A stretch of 64,000 bases of DNA from the NCBI GenBank assembly GCA_947165425.1, contig CAMVAJ010000001.1, forward strand, positions 62,001 to 126,000, given 5' to 3'. Of the stretch, positions 53,341 to 61,481 are shown one piece after another. This DNA comes from an uncultured Clostridia bacterium. GTDB lineage: Bacteria; Bacillota; Clostridia; Christensenellales; Aristaeellaceae. How positions within the stretch are numbered: position 1 is the first letter of the stretch; every line of letters begins with the position of its first letter. The notes under the pieces were generated by a model that did no database searches, was not told the origin of the DNA, and was given only the letters and a program-made list of their open reading frames with translations. Both the position numbers and the translations under genes were made by a program.

Positions 53341-53369
53341 ATTTTAACATAAGTTTGGAAAGATTGCAA
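53341..53369 (-). promoter_or_regulatory. promoter of lexA-msrC
   Basis: Minus strand: TTGCAA (53369-53364), 17 bp spacer, TAAAAT (53346-53341). Confidence 0.75.
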
Positions 53370-53443
53370 TTGACCGGATGTTAAATGAAACAGTATTCCA
53401 TAACATGTGGGTATTTATATCATAGAATCATATCCAACGTATT

Positions 53444-53478
53444 AAAAGCTCTTGCAAATCCATTGATCTACAAGAGCT
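53444..53478 (-). terminator. terminator of the tRNA-Arg gene
   Basis: Minus strand: stem AGCTCTTG / CAAGAGCT, then TTTTAAT. It starts 9 bp after the tRNA 3' end. Confidence 0.75.
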
Positions 53479-53486
53479 CTCTTGTG

Positions 53487-53560
53487 TACGCCCGGCAGGA
53501 GTCGAACCTGTGGCCTACAGAGTCGGAGTCTGTCACTCTATCCATCTGAGCTACGGGCGC
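53487..53560 (-). tRNA. tRNA-Arg (anticodon CCG)
   Basis: 74 nt cloverleaf on the minus strand. Acceptor GCGCCCG / CGGGCGT with a terminal G-U pair, D arm GCTC...GAGT, anticodon stem ACAGA / TCTGT enclosing loop CTCCGAC (anticodon CCG, reads CGG), five-base variable region AGGCC, T arm ACAGG-TTCGACT-CCTGC and discriminator A. The first T-stem pair is A-C, a mismatch. CCA is not encoded. Confidence 0.93.
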
Positions 53561-53572
53561 TCAACAAATGAT

Positions 53573-53601
53573 AAAATAGCACAAGCAGCGCGGATTGTCA
53601 A
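53573..53601 (-). promoter_or_regulatory. promoter of the tRNA-Arg gene
   Basis: Minus strand: perfect TTGACA (53601-53596), 17 bp spacer, TATTTT (53578-53573). The tRNA begins about 13 nt after the -10. Confidence 0.7.
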
Positions 53602-53677
53602 GGGCTTATGCGTATTTTGAAAATAAAAACCAACCTGACGGCGGCTTGTTTTTTCAGTAAAATTCACGAGGAGACAC

Positions 53678-53706
53678 TTGTGTTTTAAAGCAATGTTTGT
53701 TATACT
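53678..53706 (+). promoter_or_regulatory. promoter of rho
   Basis: TTGTGT (53678-53683), 17 bp spacer, TATACT (53701-53706). Leader of about 68 nt; no attenuator is obvious. Confidence 0.55.
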
Positions 53707-53779
53707 TCATTTAGCGTATGAGCTGAAAAGGGGTTCGCGAGGCGATTTCGTTGCGCCCCGCCGGAGGAGGATTCATCAG

Positions 53780-55510
53780 ATGGCTGATTTTAATAGCATG
53801 ACCGTATTGGAACTGCGAAAATATGCGCGGGAGCACGGCGTCACCATAGGCGCAGGCAAAAGCAAGGCGGACATTGTCGCGCTTTTAATGGACGCGGAAG
53901 GCGTGCAGTCTGCGGAGCCGGCGAATGACAGCCCTGCCGAAGCGGCGCCGGCGCAGGAGCCGGTCAAACGCGCCGGCGCAAGCTTTATGGCGGCCTGGCA
54001 CAACCCGGCAGGACGGTATGCCGCTCCCCAGCGTGGCGCAGGCGGGAACCGGCCTCAACGGCCAACCTTTTCAACCGGGCTGACGGAGCATGCGAATAAG
54101 CAGCGTATGCCCGCCTCTCCCCGCTTTGGCCCGGGCGCTTTGGCTGCCAATGAAAACACCACCGAGGATACCTATACGCCCGCACCGCGGACGGTACGGA
54201 GCTGGGGACCCGACGAGAGCGAGATCGAGTCCCCTCAGATGGGCGTTTCCGCTACTCCGCCGGTGCTTGAACGAACGACACAGCAGGCGCCTGATCGCTA
54301 TCCTTCGCCTGTCCGGGGCGACAATGCTCCCCGGCGGGAAGATCAGCAGGATCTATTTACCCCCGAGGAGCTGAAGGACGGCCTCGGCATCATGGAGATG
54401 CACCCGGATGGGTACGCCTTCCTCCGCGTGAATGGGCTTAGTCCCTCGGCCAACGATATCTACATTGCCCCTGCGCAGATTAAGCGCTATCAGCTTCGCC
54501 CCGGCGATCTGATCAGCGGCAAGGTGCGTCCTCAGCGGGAGGGAGACCGTTTTGCCTCCATGATGACGGTTCAGGCGGTCAACCAGATCCCGGTTGAATC
54601 GCTGGCGTCCCGCCCCGCGTTTGACAGCATGACGGCAATCTATCCGAATCGTCCCATTAATCTTACCCCCTCGGACAGCCGTCAGCGCAACACGCGAATT
54701 CTGGATATGGTCGCTCCGATCGGCTTCGGCCAGCGCGCGCTGGTGCTCTGCCAGCCTGACACGGGCAAGGCGCCTTTCCTGAGAGACTTGGCCAATACGA
54801 TTGTTGCGAACCATCCCAACACGAAGGTGTTCATTGTGCTCCTGGACGAGAATCCGGAGGACGTGACGCTTTTCCGGGATACGGCCCAGTGCCCCATTTA
54901 CGCCACGACCTTCGACCAGCTGCCTGAAAACCACCTCCGTCTGAGCGAGCTTGCGCTTGAACGCGCGGAGCGCCTTGTGGAGGAAGGCAAGGACGTCGTG
55001 CTGATGGTGGACAGTCTGACAAGACTGGCCAAGAGCTACTCCATCGCTGCGGCACAGCAGGGAAAGGCAACGCCGGGCGCAATCAACCCGTCCAGTCTCT
55101 ACAGAGCACGCCGTCTTTTCGGAGCGGCACGGGCGCTGCGTGAAGGCGGAAGCCTGACCATCCTGGGATGCATCAATGTGACCGCGCCCGGAAAACAGGA
55201 TAACAGCATCATCGAGGAATTCCGGGAGGCGGCCAACTGCGTAATCACGCTCGACAGTACGCTGGCCCGCGCCGGAGTGAGGCCGACCATTTCCTTCCAC
55301 CAGAGCGGAACCAAACGTTTCGACGGCTTTGTGAGCGATACCCGGAAGGAAGGACTGCGGATCCTCCGCAAAGAATTCAGCGGGCTCACAGACGCGGCCG
55401 CGATCAAGCAGCTGAACGAGCTGGCAAACCTGGTTCCGGATAACGACACGCTGTTTGACCGGCTTCCGGAGTGGATGGCGATGCTGGGCGGCGTGAAGGA
55501 GACCAACTGA
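53780..55510 (+). CDS. rho: Rho transcription termination factor, divergent
   Basis: 576 residues from ATG 53780 (GGAGGAGG upstream). N-terminal Rho_N (MTVLELRKYAREHGVTIGAGKSKADIVALL), a low-complexity linker of ~140 residues, the RNA-binding cold-shock domain (GIMEMHPDGYAFLR, DIYIAPAQIKRYQLRPGD), and a RecA-like motor. The overall match to Rho is clear, but key motor residues differ from E. coli Rho: the P-loop PPKAGKT is QPDTGKA (A331 replaces Thr185), the arginine valve R212 is N358, the Q-loop GGVD is GAIN, and the arginine finger R366 is K512. Walker B (MVDSLTRL) is kept. It may be a slow, altered or non-motor Rho. Confidence 0.88.
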   Translation: MADFNSMTVLELRKYAREHGVTIGAGKSKADIVALLMDAEGVQSAEPANDSPAEAAPAQEPVKRAGASFMAAWHNPAGRYAAPQRGAGGNRPQRPTFSTGLTEHANKQRMPASPRFGPGALAANENTTEDTYTPAPRTVRSWGPDESEIESPQMGVSATPPVLERTTQQAPDRYPSPVRGDNAPRREDQQDLFTPEELKDGLGIMEMHPDGYAFLRVNGLSPSANDIYIAPAQIKRYQLRPGDLISGKVRPQREGDRFASMMTVQAVNQIPVESLASRPAFDSMTAIYPNRPINLTPSDSRQRNTRILDMVAPIGFGQRALVLCQPDTGKAPFLRDLANTIVANHPNTKVFIVLLDENPEDVTLFRDTAQCPIYATTFDQLPENHLRLSELALERAERLVEEGKDVVLMVDSLTRLAKSYSIAAAQQGKATPGAINPSSLYRARRLFGAARALREGGSLTILGCINVTAPGKQDNSIIEEFREAANCVITLDSTLARAGVRPTISFHQSGTKRFDGFVSDTRKEGLRILRKEFSGLTDAAAIKQLNELANLVPDNDTLFDRLPEWMAMLGGVKETN

Positions 55511-55520
55511 ATCAAACAAG

Positions 55521-55560
55521 ACCCCGTCAGAGCATCATCGACTCTGACGGGGTTCCTGTT
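55521..55560. terminator. bidirectional terminator between rho and khpA
   Basis: 12 bp perfect stem ACCCCGTCAGAG / CTCTGACGGGGT, 9-base loop. Plus-strand tail TCCTGTTTA, minus-strand tail CTTGTTTG; both are modestly T-rich, serving the convergent rho and SRP/S16 units. Confidence 0.75.
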
Positions 55561-55874
55561 TAGATTGTGTCGTCCTCTTCATCATCCGGAGCGGAAGCGA
55601 AGTCCTCGTCCTCATCCGGATCGGCTCCCATCATGGAATCGATGGGCCTCTGAATCTCCACAAAAACATGTGCGCCGTCCTTGGGTGTGGCTGCGCGAAT
55701 CACTGTACGGATCGCTTTCGCGATGCGGCCTTGCTTGCCGATCACTTTGCCCATGTCCTCTTCAGCGACATTCAGTTCAAGAATGGTGCCCTCGGGACCC
55801 TCGGTTTTCTGCACGCGCACCTGTTCGGGGTGATCCACCAAGGACTGTGCCACAAAAGTGAGCAATTCCTGCAT
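55560..55874 (-). CDS. khpA: KH-domain RNA-binding protein KhpA
   Basis: 104 residues. One KH domain with the GxxG loop in MGKVIGKQGRIAKAIRTVIRA. In streptococci and lactobacilli KhpA pairs with KhpB and affects cell division and elongation. A strongly acidic tail (PDEDEDFASAPDDEEDDTI) follows, longer than usual. ATG 55874 has AAAGGAG upstream. Last gene of the ylxM-ffh-rpsP-khpA operon, 36 bp after rpsP. Confidence 0.92.
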   Translation of the reverse strand: MQELLTFVAQSLVDHPEQVRVQKTEGPEGTILELNVAEEDMGKVIGKQGRIAKAIRTVIRAATPKDGAHVFVEIQRPIDSMMGADPDEDEDFASAPDDEEDDTI

Positions 55875-55910
55875 GGATTCTCCTTTCCGGGTCAAGCCCT
55901 GCGCGCGTGA

Positions 55911-56156
55911 TTACTTCTCGATGATACCGGTCTTGCGAAGAAGCACGCGTACAGTCTCGGTGGGCTGAGCGCCGTTGCCGAGCCAATAGGCGGCACGCTC
56001 GCCGTCGATCTTGATCTCAGCCGGCTTCTCCATCGGATTGTAGTAGCCGATCTGCTCGATGAAGCGGCCGTCACGGGGGCTGCGCTCATCCGCGATGACG
56101 ACACGGTAGAAAGGCTTTTTCTTCATACCCATTCTCTTCAGACGAATTTTAACCAT
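55911..56156 (-). CDS. rpsP: 30S ribosomal protein S16
   Basis: 81 residues, complete. [36 protein letters not shown] is the classic S16 start; GYYNPMEKP and the [17 protein letters not shown] block follow. AGGAGG lies 8 bp before the ATG. Rim proteins (rimM, trmD) that usually follow khpA in Firmicutes are not here, the operon ending at khpA. Confidence 0.97.
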   Translation of the reverse strand: MVKIRLKRMGMKKKPFYRVVIADERSPRDGRFIEQIGYYNPMEKPAEIKIDGERAAYWLGNGAQPTETVRVLLRKTGIIEK

Positions 56157-56217
56157 GGTAAGTGTCCTCCTTAAGCTGTTTGCTGTTTTTTTATTGAGAC
56201 CGCCTTGGCGGGATCAA

Positions 56218-57546
56218 TCATTTTTTCAGGCCGCGCATCATGGCGCGCATCTTTTTGGAGCCTTTCATGCCCTGCATCTGCTTCATCATCTGCTTCGCCT
56301 GATCGAACTGACGAATCAGGACATTGACGTCCTGTACCGACGTGCCGGATCCGGCGGCGATGCGCTTCCGGCGCGAAGCGTTGAGAATGCCGGGGTTGCG
56401 CCGTTCCTTCGGCGTCATGGATCGGATGATGGCTTCGGGCTTTTTCATCGCGTCGTCATCGATATCGATATTCTTGCCGGAGAGGCCCGGAATCATATCC
56501 ATCATCGAACGCAATCCGCCCATTTTTTTCATGGACTGCATCTGATCCAGGAAATCCTCGAGCGTCAGCTCCGCCGTCTTCGTCTTGTTGGCCAGGGCAT
56601 CCATGTCCTTCTCGTTGAAGGCTTCCTGGGCCTTGTCAATCAGAGAGAGAACGTCGCCCATGCCAAGGATGCGGCTTGCCATACGGTCGGGGTAGAAGGG
56701 CTCGATATCGGTCAGCTTCTCCCCAACGCCGCTGAACTTAATGGGCTTGCCGGTTACCTGACGAACGGAGAGCGCGGCGCCGCCGCGGGTATCGCCATCC
56801 AGCTTTGTGAGAATGACGCCGTCGACGGAGAGCTTCTCGTTGAAGGCGGTCGCCACATTGACGGCGTCCTGACCCGTCATCGCGTCGACGACCAGCAGAA
56901 TCTCCTGCGGCTTCAGCGCGGTTTTGATCCGGTCGAGCTCGTCCATCAGCTCCGTATCGATATGCAGACGGCCCGCTGTATCGATGATCAGCACATCGCA
57001 GCCGAAGTATCTCGCTTGCTGTACCGCTTCCTGGGCGGTTTTGACCGGATCCTGCGTCCCGTTCTGATAGACCCTTGCGCCGACCTGCTCGCCGACCACC
57101 TGCAGCTGCTTGATCGCGGCGGGGCGATAGATATCACAGGCGGCCAGCATGGGCTTTTTACCCTGTTTAATCAGCCATCCGGCTAATTTGGCGGCCATGG
57201 TGGTTTTGCCGGCGCCCTGCAGACCGCAGAGCATATAGATGGTCGGCACAGAGGAAGACCAGGTCAGCTTTGAGATGCCTCCGCCCATTAAGGCGGTCAT
57301 CTCTTCGTTGACAATCTTGATCACCTGCTGACCGGGCGTGAGGGAAGACAGAACCTCCTGGCCGTTGCACTTCTCGGTGACGCGTTTGATAAAGTCTTTT
57401 GCAACGGCATAGTTAACGTCGGCTTCCAGAAGCGCCATGCGGACTTCGCGCATGCCTTCCTTGACATCCTGTTCAGAGAGACGGCCTTTGCCCGTCATTT
57501 TTTTCAGCGCGTTCTGCAGTTTTGCGCTCAAGCCTTCAAAGGCCAT
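56218..57546 (-). CDS. ffh: signal recognition particle protein Ffh
   Basis: 442 residues. N domain (about 1-90), GTPase G domain with GLQGAGKTT, DTAGRLHID, TKLDGDTRGGAALS, and a methionine-rich M domain (FLDQMQSMKKMGGLRSMMDMIPG, then RRKRIAAGSGTSVQDVNVLIRQFDQAKQMMKQM) that binds SRP RNA and signal peptides. No SRP RNA gene is seen in the window. It lies 33 bp after ylxM, the usual partner order. Confidence 0.97.
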   Translation of the reverse strand: MAFEGLSAKLQNALKKMTGKGRLSEQDVKEGMREVRMALLEADVNYAVAKDFIKRVTEKCNGQEVLSSLTPGQQVIKIVNEEMTALMGGGISKLTWSSSVPTIYMLCGLQGAGKTTMAAKLAGWLIKQGKKPMLAACDIYRPAAIKQLQVVGEQVGARVYQNGTQDPVKTAQEAVQQARYFGCDVLIIDTAGRLHIDTELMDELDRIKTALKPQEILLVVDAMTGQDAVNVATAFNEKLSVDGVILTKLDGDTRGGAALSVRQVTGKPIKFSGVGEKLTDIEPFYPDRMASRILGMGDVLSLIDKAQEAFNEKDMDALANKTKTAELTLEDFLDQMQSMKKMGGLRSMMDMIPGLSGKNIDIDDDAMKKPEAIIRSMTPKERRNPGILNASRRKRIAAGSGTSVQDVNVLIRQFDQAKQMMKQMQGMKGSKKMRAMMRGLKK

Positions 57547-57579
57547 TTTTTCCTCCTGTTCACCGCCAGAGTGAAGAAA

Positions 57580-57942
57580 TCATGATGATTCTTCCTGATC
57601 CATCGAGGTTTCCCGGGCGATCATTGTATTGATAAGTTCCAGCGCCTGAGTTGTGTCTCCCGCTTTGAGCGCATTGGCGCACCGGACAAGCTCCATCTCC
57701 ATATCGCTGAATCGTTTCGCGAGGTGCAGCTTTGCCTCCATGGACCGCATCTTTTCGCCCGAGCGCGAGATCATTTCATGGATCGCCTGCCGGCTGACGC
57801 CCTCCATCGAAGCGATCTCGGTTACGGACAGATCCTCCTCGCAATACTGGGAGAGCTTCTCACGCTGTGCATCCGTCAGCAGCGGACCATAGAAGGAACT
57901 GAGCCATGCCAGCTCGACCTTCTCATCCAACTCTCTGTGCAT
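57580..57942 (-). CDS. ylxM: YlxM-type SRP-associated helix-turn-helix protein
   Basis: 120 residues from ATG 57942 (GGAGG with an 8 bp spacer); ATG 57966 has no ribosome site. The UPF0122 family pattern is clear: ELAWLSSFYGPLLTDAQREKLSQYCEEDLSVTEIASMEGVSRQAIHEMISRSGEKM, a sigma-70 region 4-like helix-turn-helix. In streptococci YlxM binds SRP and raises its GTPase activity. Acidic C-terminal extension. First gene of the operon under the promoter at 57984-58011. Confidence 0.93.
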   Translation of the reverse strand: MHRELDEKVELAWLSSFYGPLLTDAQREKLSQYCEEDLSVTEIASMEGVSRQAIHEMISRSGEKMRSMEAKLHLAKRFSDMEMELVRCANALKAGDTTQALELINTMIARETSMDQEESS

Positions 57943-57956
57943 TCGTGCGTCCTCCA

Positions 57957-58011
57957 TGTCAAGCAAAACCGCTTGACGGAGATAGTATACTCATATTCTT
58001 GGGCTTGTCAA
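57957..58011 (-). promoter_or_regulatory. promoter and candidate operator of the ylxM-ffh-rpsP-khpA operon
   Basis: Minus strand: perfect TTGACA (58011-58006), 16 bp spacer, TATACT (57989-57984). Just after the start site is a perfect 7 bp inverted repeat GTCAAGC-AAAACC-GCTTGAC (57959-57978). TGTCAAGCAAAA occurs twice, at 57957-57968 and 58006-58017, the second copy covering the -35 box. The spacing suggests a regulator with GCTTGACA half-sites; none is identified. Confidence 0.7.
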
Positions 58012-58044
58012 GCAAAAAACCTTGCCTTAAGCGATGAATTCTCA

Positions 58045-58068
58045 CAAAAAGAGACGTGGAACCACGCC
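58045..58068 (-). terminator. terminator after the coiled-coil gene
   Basis: Minus strand: short stem GGCGTG / CACGTC (one G-U pair), 4-base loop, then TCTTTTTG. It separates the gene ending at 58098 from the SRP operon promoter. Confidence 0.6.
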
Positions 58069-58097
58069 CCTTCACAAAGCTATTGGATCACGGCGGA

Positions 58098-58667
58098 TCA
58101 ATCCAGAGAATGGACCACCTCGTCGATGGCTTTTGCGGCGGCCTCGCCCGCCTCGCTGACGCGCTGCGTCTGCTCATCGACGATTTGCTGCATCTCGCGC
58201 AGCGCTTCTTCCGCGCGCTGCTCCGGGAGCACCAGCGCAGGCGTCTCCTCAGGCTTGTTTCCCTTCTCCTCGCCGTGAAGCACAAGCTGCGGCTCGGCTT
58301 CAGCTGGCTGATCCTCGGCAGAATCCGAGTCGTTAGCCGTCTCAGGCTTCACGTCCAGTTGCAGGGTCGGCACACTCTCATTGGACGACTGGGCCTTGAT
58401 CCGGTCGCTGCGCATCTGCTTAAGCTGTTCCGTGATGATGGACACCTGCTTCAGCTGTTCCTCCAGCTCGGGCGGGAAGGAGGCTCCCTCCTGCCAGAGC
58501 TGATAGGCTTTCTGACCAAAGCCGTCCAGGATCTCCTTCCGCTGATTGCTCAGATTCATCTCAGCGACACGATACTGCGTACTGCTCGCAAGGCTGGATG
58601 CTGCGCTGCCAATGGCCTCCATACCCTTCATGACAGCGCTTTTGACCGAGTTCCCAATACCTGCCAT
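58098..58667 (-). CDS. hypothetical coiled-coil protein
   Basis: 189 residues with AGGAGGT before ATG 58667. The first ~65 residues contain small-residue-rich amphipathic helix (SVKSAVMKGMEAIGSAASSLASS) and NLSNQRKEILDGFGQKAYQLW, followed by a charged coiled coil (EELEEQLKQVSIITEQLKQMRSDR), an acidic Pro/Glu linker, and a C-terminal helix (LREMQQIVDEQTQRVSEAGEAAAKAIDEVV). No signal peptide or cysteine. Similar short AGIGNSVKSAV proteins are found in Clostridia, but I know no function. It follows the diacylglycerol kinase gene by 34 bp and may be cotranscribed. Confidence 0.75.
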   Translation of the reverse strand: MAGIGNSVKSAVMKGMEAIGSAASSLASSTQYRVAEMNLSNQRKEILDGFGQKAYQLWQEGASFPPELEEQLKQVSIITEQLKQMRSDRIKAQSSNESVPTLQLDVKPETANDSDSAEDQPAEAEPQLVLHGEEKGNKPEETPALVLPEQRAEEALREMQQIVDEQTQRVSEAGEAAAKAIDEVVHSLD

Positions 58668-58701
58668 GGGTATCTACCTCCTACAAACCAATTTCTGTTT
58701 C

Positions 58702-59574
58702 TTACCATCTGGCGCGAAGCGCGCCGGGAAGAATCTCAAAATCCGCCTCGTCCATCGATACGATTTCACCGTCAAGCTGGATTCGCATCCCCTTGGAACG
58801 AATGCAGACGTGCCGACAGAGCTGATGCTTTGTAATCTTGAAATCAAGAATTTTCGCTCTCATCAGACCGGGAAGATAACGAGGGATTGACCTGCGGTCA
58901 ACCGCCTCCACCTGAACCAGATCCAGCATGCCGTCCGACATGTCGGCGGCGGGGCAGATGGGAATTCCACCGCCGATGTATCGGCCGTTGGCGACGGAGA
59001 GAATCAGGACTTTCTCGTCATGAAAAGCGCCGCCGTCCACGGAAAGCTGCACTTGAATCGGCTCGTTCCCGCGGATGGCCGAAATCAGCCCCATCAGGTA
59101 GGGCATCAGGCCGCGCATACGCTGCTTGTATCGCTCCGCCTGATCCAGCACGGAGACGTCAAAGCCGGTTCCGCAGACATTCATGAACAGTCTGTCGTTG
59201 ACGCGGCCGACATCCATCTTCCTCGGAGGATGATCCAGCAGATGGCGGAGGGCCTTGACGGGTTCCTTCGGGATGCCCATGGTCTTGATCAGGTCGTTTC
59301 CCGTCCCCGCGGGGATCACGCCCATGGCCGTTTCAGTTCCCAGGATGCCTTCCGCAACTTCATGGTTGGTCCCGTCTCCGCTGACCGAGATCACCGTTTC
59401 CGAGCCGGCCGCAGCGGCCTCCTGCGCAAGCCGCCTCGCGTGCCCCACTTGCTCGGAGTGCAGAAAGACTGCCGAGAGGTTCAGGCTGTCAACAGCTTCC
59501 TTGAGCTTTTGCTCAACCTCGAGTGCGTGCCCGCCGCCTGCGCAGGGATTGACAATAAATGTATACTGTGCCAT
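58702..59574 (-). CDS. diacylglycerol/lipid kinase family protein (DagK/YegS type)
   Basis: 290 residues. Phosphorylates diacylglycerol or a related lipid. Family motifs: FIVNPCAGGG (nucleotide loop), VSGDGTNHEVAEGIL with the GGDGT-like signature SGDGT, GVIPAGTGNDL, and the second domain with GGGIPICPAADMSDGMLDLV. The signature Gly of GGDGT is Ser here, a change seen in some members. It starts 57 bp after the transketolase gene, behind a strong hairpin. Confidence 0.9.
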   Translation of the reverse strand: MAQYTFIVNPCAGGGHALEVEQKLKEAVDSLNLSAVFLHSEQVGHARRLAQEAAAAGSETVISVSGDGTNHEVAEGILGTETAMGVIPAGTGNDLIKTMGIPKEPVKALRHLLDHPPRKMDVGRVNDRLFMNVCGTGFDVSVLDQAERYKQRMRGLMPYLMGLISAIRGNEPIQVQLSVDGGAFHDEKVLILSVANGRYIGGGIPICPAADMSDGMLDLVQVEAVDRRSIPRYLPGLMRAKILDFKITKHQLCRHVCIRSKGMRIQLDGEIVSMDEADFEILPGALRARW

Positions 59575-59589
59575 CTTCCCTCTTCAAAC

Positions 59590-59620
59590 ACCGGCACCCG
59601 GCCCAAAGCCGGATGCCGGT
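59590..59620 (-). terminator. hairpin terminator after the split transketolase genes
   Basis: Minus strand: 13 bp stem ACCGGCATCCGGC / GCCGGGTGCCGGT with one T-G pair and a 5-base loop, then GTTTGAAG. Stem is very strong, T-run short. Some readthrough into the lipid kinase gene is likely since no other promoter is visible. Confidence 0.65.
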
Positions 59621-59631
59621 TTGTGATCAGG

Positions 59632-60576
59632 TCACTTCGCCAGAATCTTGCTGGCAATGGATTCTCCATCCAGACCATATTCCTTCAGGAGATCGGCGGG
59701 CTTTCCGCTCTGCCCGAAGACATCGTCAATGCCGATCTTCTGGAAGGTGAAGGCACCTTTTCCGCAGATGGCATCCGCAACGGCGTCGCCCAGGCCGCCG
59801 ATGACGGAGTGCTCTTCGACAGTGAAGACGTGACCCGTTTTGAGCGCCCAGGCCAGCGCGAGTTCCTTGTCAAAGGGCTTGATGGTATGGAAGTGTACAA
59901 GCGCCGCGTCCACTCCCTGCTCCTGCAGACGCTGGACAGCCTCGAGCGTGTGTTCGAGCATGATGCCGCAGGTGAAGATCACGCAATCCTTGCCTTCCTT
60001 GATGACCTGTCCCTTGCCGACCTCGAAGGGGCGAGCTTCATAAACAGGCGAGGCCAGGCGCGCGGTGCGGATGTAGACCGGGCCATCGATCTCGGCGGCG
60101 GCCTCAACGCACTGATAGCACTCATTCGCATCGCTGGGCGCGAAGACCGTCATGTTCGGCAAAACGCGCATCAGCGCCAGGTCTTCGATGGCCTGATGGG
60201 AGCCGCCGTCCTCGCCAAGGGTGATGCCCGCGTGGGAGAAGCCGAACTTTACGTTGAACTTCGGATAGCAGACGCCGTTGCGGATCTGATCATAGCTGCG
60301 GCCGGCAAAAACCGCGAACGTGGAGCAAAAGGGAATCAGGCCCATCGTACTCATGCCGGCAGCTATGTCCACCATATTGGCCTCGGCGATGCCGCAGTCA
60401 TAATGACGCGCCGGGAAAGCCTTCTGGAAGGCGTTGGTCATCGTCGCCTGCGCCAGATCGGCGTCCAGCACGACCACCTTCTCGTTCTTCTCCCCCAGCT
60501 TGACGAGCGCTTTGCCGTAGGCGACACGGACGGATTCCTTCTCCCCCGTCGGAATTGCTTTGATATTGCTAGACAT
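59632..60576 (-). CDS. transketolase, C-terminal (pyrimidine-binding) subunit
   Basis: 314 residues, the Pyr and C-terminal domains of a split transketolase. SVRVAYGKALVKLGEKNEKVVVLDADLAQ, catalytic-glutamate region DCGIAEANMVDIAAGMS, GEDGGSHQAIEDLALMRVLPNMTVFAPSD, and the C-terminal VIFTCGIMLEHTLEAVQ. Works with the upstream N-terminal subunit to interconvert pentose and hexose phosphates with thiamine diphosphate. GGAGGA precedes the ATG; the gap to the upstream gene is 3 bp. Confidence 0.93.
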   Translation of the reverse strand: MSSNIKAIPTGEKESVRVAYGKALVKLGEKNEKVVVLDADLAQATMTNAFQKAFPARHYDCGIAEANMVDIAAGMSTMGLIPFCSTFAVFAGRSYDQIRNGVCYPKFNVKFGFSHAGITLGEDGGSHQAIEDLALMRVLPNMTVFAPSDANECYQCVEAAAEIDGPVYIRTARLASPVYEARPFEVGKGQVIKEGKDCVIFTCGIMLEHTLEAVQRLQEQGVDAALVHFHTIKPFDKELALAWALKTGHVFTVEEHSVIGGLGDAVADAICGKGAFTFQKIGIDDVFGQSGKPADLLKEYGLDGESIASKILAK

Positions 60577-60579
60577 GGC

Positions 60580-61395
60580 TCAATCCTCCAATTCTTTCAG
60601 CGCCTGCGCGGCCTGCTCGTTGTTCGGGGCCTTTCCGTGCCAGCCAACCTGTCCCTCCATGAAGGAAACGCCCTTGCCCTTCAGGGTCTGAAGCAGGATA
60701 AACCGGGGTTTGCCGGGGCACGCGGGCGCGCGGAGGGCATCCAGCACCTGCTGCATATCGTTGCCGTCCTTGACCTCGATCATATCGTATCCGAAGGCCT
60801 GGAATTTCGCCCAGACATCGCCCAGAGACATGACCTGATCATTCGTGCCGTCGATCTGCATACCGTTATGGTCCAGGATGACCGTCAGGTTATCCAGCTT
60901 ATAGTGCGCGGCAGCCATGGAGGCCTCCCACACCAGACCCTCGTCGCTCTCGCCGTCGCCGATCATGGTGTAGACATGACACGGATTCCCGGTGTGCTTG
61001 GCGCCCAGCGCCATGCCAACCGCGATGGAGATGCCCTGTCCGAGCGAACCGGTGGAGGCATCCACACCGGGGCATTTCTTGATGTCCGGATGGCCCTGCA
61101 GAATCCCGTGAAGCTGACGGAACTTGTCAAACTCTTCGCGGCCGAAGAACCCGCGCTCGCAGAGGGTGCCATAGAGCGCCGGAGCGGCGTGACCTTTGGA
61201 GAGCACGAAGCGATCCCGATTCGGGTTCTTATCATCAGCCGGATCGACGCCCTTCATCACGTCAAAATAGAGCGCCACCAGTGCGTCCGTGCAGGATAAA
61301 GATCCGCCCGGGTGGCCTGCGCCGGCCTTGTTTGTCATGATGATAATGTCTCGGCGAACCTGTTTCGCCACCTTTTCCAGTTCACGTACTTCCAT
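60580..61395 (-). CDS. transketolase, N-terminal (ThDP-binding) subunit
   Basis: 271 residues, the PP domain. AGHPGGSLSCTDALVALYF, RDRFVLSKGHAAPALYGTL, TGSLGQGISIAVGMALG, IGDGESDEGLVWEASMAAAHYKLDNLTVILDHN (ThDP/Mg site, GDGE...N) and the histidine of HGIL are present. Splitting into two genes is common in Clostridia and archaea. AAGGAGG is 7 bp before ATG 61395. A near-perfect promoter lies upstream. Confidence 0.93.
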   Translation of the reverse strand: MEVRELEKVAKQVRRDIIIMTNKAGAGHPGGSLSCTDALVALYFDVMKGVDPADDKNPNRDRFVLSKGHAAPALYGTLCERGFFGREEFDKFRQLHGILQGHPDIKKCPGVDASTGSLGQGISIAVGMALGAKHTGNPCHVYTMIGDGESDEGLVWEASMAAAHYKLDNLTVILDHNGMQIDGTNDQVMSLGDVWAKFQAFGYDMIEVKDGNDMQQVLDALRAPACPGKPRFILLQTLKGKGVSFMEGQVGWHGKAPNNEQAAQALKELED

Positions 61396-61449
61396 GGGGA
61401 CAACCTCCTTATTTCACGTTCAGGGTATAACGTCCTGCCACTGAGGTCA

Positions 61450-61478
61450 ATTATAGAATTGGGAATTCGCTTTGTCAA
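61450..61478 (-). promoter_or_regulatory. consensus sigma-A promoter of the transketolase operon
   Basis: Minus strand: TTGACA (61478-61473), 17 bp spacer, TATAAT (61455-61450), both hexamers perfect. The -35 begins 3 bp past the ynbB stop. Leader about 48 nt. Confidence 0.92.
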
Positions 61479-61481
61479 GAA

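Noticed and set aside
59020..61299. Very long plus-strand open frame opposite the lipid kinase and transketolase genes (and similar ones opposite psuG, PQQ protein and uvrA)
   Set aside because: These are mirror frames of GC-rich conserved genes; they show no ribosome sites, no recognisable domains, and the opposite strand codes for well-conserved proteins.
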